DNA of 20,084 bases from Setomelanomma holmii. Lineage: Eukaryota; Ascomycota; Dothideomycetes; Pleosporales; Phaeosphaeriaceae. The position numbers and the translations under genes were made by a program. This document shows, in pieces, positions 17,967 to 20,084 of the stretch. Location of the stretch: NCBI GenBank assembly GCA_010015745.1, contig ML978389.1, positions 1 to 20,084 on the forward strand. The letters are read 5' to 3'. The stretch's first letter is position 1. Each line of letters starts with the position of its first letter. Under the pieces are notes generated by a model. That model made no database searches. It saw only the letters and a list, made by a program, of their open reading frames with translations, and had not been told where the DNA came from.

Positions 17967-18746
17967 TGTGGATGGTCGCAGCTCCCTGGAGCCAGCAGTG
18001 ACAGGACGTGGGAGGAGGAAACGTAGGCAGGTGAAGGAAGATCAGAGAATGTAGAAGACGTGACTTTGAAAGTGGGTGAGAGAGAATTGAGCTTCAGCAG
18101 CAGAAAAGAAGCCAGCCTGAGGGACGACAAGGCCGACGTGATAGAGGGGTGGCTAGGCTCCAGCAAGCACGCAGGTAGGCGAAGCTCCAGTCCAAAGACT
18201 CGGCCAGCGCTCTGAGTCGGACAAGCTGCAGAAGTGCTTGACCACTACACTCACCAGTACTTTTGACTTGAATCGGGAAGGCGTATCTCGAGCAACTGAT
18301 CATGGGAATCGGTATCACAACAGGTGGGGCACAACGAGGCTCGAGCTGCCCACAGTGAGGGGAGACGAGGCGGGCGAAGCCCCTCATTGGCCTTGTCAGT
18401 GAGGCACAGCGGCCATCCAATGGCTGGGGACGCGCATTTCTTTCAGCCTTATGATGCTGCCTGGACGGTCAGCTGTCTCCAGACGGAGGGATTGAGGGTG
18501 GTGATCAAGCGGTCCCTGCATGCAGGAAGCGCGCCACGGTTACCGGCGCCCCACAACGGAAGACGCGCCGCCCATGACGACTCTCCCGGCCGTGCCCGCA
18601 TCTCAACATTCGCAAACACGCTGACCATCGCACTGATCCCCCACTACACATCTCACTGTATTGTTCCAATCGCTCTTATCAATAGCGGCTGGGCCTCTCC
18701 TAATCCCCTGACCATATTCATTGATGTTCGTTGGCCACGCTGGACG
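17967..18746. other. divergent promoter region between the BTB gene and the small membrane protein gene
   Basis: The region must hold two promoters. The frame of the membrane protein stays open upstream to 18324 without a stop, but that stretch lacks protein-like features, so I treat it as leader. No repeats were recognised. Confidence 0.45.
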
Positions 18747-19168
18747 ATGGGCCTCCTATCGATCTTCCCAGAGAGCTTCGCTTTTGTGGAAACATGGATC
18801 ACGCGAGTTTTTGTATGTAGCAATGGCGCTCCCAAACATTTCACCACCGCTCATGGCTCATCCAGCTGTTCTTGGGTATTGTCATGATTGGGCCATGGGC
18901 GGCATTACTCATCTACGATCTGATCCTCTACGTCGTCCGCGCTGTTACATACGAAATTCCCTTCATCGGAGGTCGCGCTCGAGGAAAAGCGCGACCTCGC
19001 GCTCCGAGCCTCACAGAACGACCCACGGGTCATCGACGTCGATTCAGTCTTGCACGAAGGCCGGATCAGCGCGCAGAGAGTACTGGCGGAGAGAAAGCGG
19101 AAGCCGCGGATGCTCGATTTCGGCACATATCAGAAGAGCATGATGATGAAGACTCGTCTGCTACATAG
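18747..19168 (+). CDS. small single-pass membrane protein, 122 aa
   Basis: Exons 18747-18812 and 18866-19168 are joined in phase 0 across a 53-bp intron (GTATGT donor, CAG acceptor). The product starts MGLLSIFPESFAFVETWITR, then has a long hydrophobic stretch (residues 21-47, VFLFLGIVMIGPWAALLIYD onwards) that should span a membrane once. The Arg/Lys-rich segment 59-90 probably lies in the cytosol; it includes RRRFSL, a match to the RRxS consensus of protein kinase A. The C-terminus is acidic (SEEHDDEDSSAT). No named family is recognised. The splice is what links the two frames into one sensible protein; without it each half is truncated. An in-frame extension upstream cannot be excluded. Confidence 0.65.
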
Positions 19169-19243
19169 TGGCGGGCCTGTGGCGCAATTGATGCTATTGT
19201 ACCGTGAGGATGGTACCATCCTGAATGATAGGACATGAACGGC

Positions 19244-19330
19244 TTAGATACGGTTGATATCGAGCTCGTTGCCCTCTTGGGTCGCAACAAGCAGCATCTT
19301 GTCAACCCATACTTCAGCATTCCGAGGTGT
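19244..19330 (-). other. possible terminal exon of an unrecognised minus-strand gene
   Basis: After a CAG acceptor-like site at 19333-19331 the minus strand reads TPRNAEVWVDKMLLVATQEG, then NELDINRI and TAA at 19246-19244. The string has the balanced composition of real protein. Upstream frames on this strand are short and closed (for example 25 codons ending at a TAA near 19430), so the preceding exons are not resolved. It may be a remnant or chance. Confidence 0.25.
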
Positions 19331-19811
19331 CTGAACGATGCTTTACCTGCAATTGCGCAAGTGGATGCCGCAAGTCCACATTTTGGAGCAGTGATGGAGA
19401 GGAGACAAGAGGCCGACTGATAAGATTACTTGTGCGCCAGACTAGTCGCAACTCCTCCACGACCGACGGCGTTCCCGCCTATAGACATCAACGATGCGAG
19501 CATGGTGAGATCTGGCAGAGAGCGCCGATTTATCTCCTCATGATGATTATGCGCCACGACATGCGACAGCTGTTGCGAACCAGCGCGTTTGGATCATCAT
19601 GGCGCATCAGAGTGCAGGATGATCGCAAAATCGCAACCGAATGCAGTCTGGATTGCGCCCGCTGACTACCATTCTCTGATAAACTGATGTTGCTCAGGCG
19701 CAAGCGTCAGGTGTATATAGGGCACCAATCATGCTGGTTTCCTAAATGTCGCGCAAAGCATATGTGCAGTTCCGGGGTTATTGATTCTGAAACTTAATCT
19801 GGACTAAGCTA
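19331..19811. other. spacer next to the right-hand transposon
   Basis: No convincing gene, RNA gene or repeat on either strand. The TA dinucleotide at 19810-19811 is the probable insertion target. Confidence 0.45.
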
Positions 19812-19819
19812 GCTGACGG

Positions 19820-19853
19820 GGTTTCGAGCCACCCCCGGTTCCGAGCCATCGCG
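19820..19853 (+). repeat. two 17-bp subterminal transposon units
   Basis: GGTTTCGAGCCACCCCC (19820-19836) and GGTTCCGAGCCATCGCG (19837-19853) share GGTT, CGAGCCA and period with each other. They share the CGAGCCACCC core with the units at 318-351 read on the minus strand. Confidence 0.75.
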
Positions 19854-19908
19854 CAGAATTCAACCACTCACTCAACGCTCGCGATATCTCCACAACCACG
19901 CAACTAAA

Positions 19909-20084
19909 ATGGATGCACGTGAAGCAGCAATCCAAGCAGCTATTGAAAATCTTAACTCTGGTGTTTTCCCTAGCCAACGGGCTGCTGCGAAGGCGTACGC
20001 GATCCCCCGGGCCACGCTCTCTGCCCGGATGAGAGGCCAACAAACCAGCCAGACCAGCCACGTATACCAACAAAGATTGACTCC
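19909..20084 (+). CDS. pogo-type transposase, N-terminal part, open to the window edge
   Basis: ATG at 19909 in the context AAAATGG opens a frame without stops to the window edge (58 codons seen). It reads MDAREAAIQAAIENLNSGVF, then a Psq-type helix-turn-helix with SQRAAAKAYAIPRATLSARM (residues 22-41), the DNA-binding head of pogo/Fot1-like transposases. The sequence after it (RGQQTSQTSHVYQQRLT) matches the position where the CENP-B-type second domain begins. It differs clearly from the left transposase, so these are not copies of one element. In contrast to the left copy, no stop codons are present, so this one could be younger. The catalytic domain is outside the window. Confidence 0.78.
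   Translation, partial: MDAREAAIQAAIENLNSGVFPSQRAAAKAYAIPRATLSARMRGQQTSQTSHVYQQRLT

Larger units (their letters stand above)
19812..20084 (+). mobile_element. 5' end of a second pogo-type DNA transposon, running off the right edge
   Basis: A TA at 19810-19811 is followed by 14 nt (GCTGACGGGGTTTC) and then GAGCCA, the same spacing as in the left element. Two 17-bp units follow at 19820-19853, then a short leader and an ATG at 19909. The outer end is inferred from this shared spacing, since the partner terminal repeat is beyond the window. Confidence 0.7.

Noticed and set aside
18324..18746. In-frame N-terminal extension of the small membrane protein
   Set aside because: The frame is open and includes an ATG near 18419, but the sequence is low in protein-like features; MGLLSIFPES at 18747 is the more natural start. 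Kept as a stated alternative.
1..20084. CRISPR arrays, bacterial operons, rRNA or tRNA genes
   Set aside because: No spaced palindromic repeats, rRNA blocks or cloverleaf with TTCRANNC loop found by eye; the gene structure is eukaryotic.

Overview
This is nuclear DNA of a filamentous ascomycete. The genes have introns of 45-139 bp, mostly 45-55 bp, with GTRNGT-type donors and CTRAY-type branch points (for example GCTAAC at 7925-7930). Some start codons have good Kozak contexts. There is a fungal-style mitochondrial ETF-QO and a two-RRM SR protein of the Srp2 type. Inactivated genes carry C-to-T or G-to-A stop codons of the kind left by repeat-induced point mutation (RIP) or deamination. A dothideomycete is my best guess from protein style, but the species cannot be fixed from sequence alone.

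Layout: (1) 1-357 is the 5' end of a pogo/Fot1-type DNA transposon reading leftwards, with a stop-riddled transposase. (2) 371-1982 is a truncated, frameshifted GH127 glycosidase pseudogene that begins 12 bp inside the transposon's inferred TA target site. (3) 2681-4324 (minus) is a four-exon gene for a secreted, repeat-rich Ala/Asn/Gln/Lys/Gly protein. (4) 4325-6095 has no convincing gene but contains one copy of a diverged noncoding repeat and a strong TATA box. (5) 6096-8040 is ETF-ubiquinone oxidoreductase. (6) 8885-10215 is the SR-type splicing factor, with a 6-nt microexon. (7) 10660-11805 is a class-C beta-lactamase-like pseudogene. (8) 11806-15258 is gene-poor, with an unrecognised decayed fragment, four TATA boxes ahead of very short reading frames, and the second copy of the noncoding repeat. 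(9) 15259-16146 (minus) encodes a RING-like zinc-finger protein. (10) 16803-17966 (minus) encodes a BTB/POZ protein. (11) 18747-19168 encodes a small one-pass membrane protein. (12) 19812-20084 is the start of a second pogo-type element reading rightwards, with an open transposase frame.

The genes do not form an obvious pathway cluster. Conserved housekeeping genes (ETF-QO, SR protein) sit beside genes likely to be lineage-restricted and two dead accessory enzymes. The window is bracketed by the outward-facing 5' ends of two transposons. Their transposase N-termini differ, yet both ends show a TA dinucleotide, 14 nt, then two 17-bp units with a GAGCCA core. The observations I rate highest are this shared terminal layout, the duplicated noncoding segment, the sequon-bearing repeat protein with a kexin-type prodomain, and a possible Atg8-interacting motif at the C-terminus of the BTB protein.
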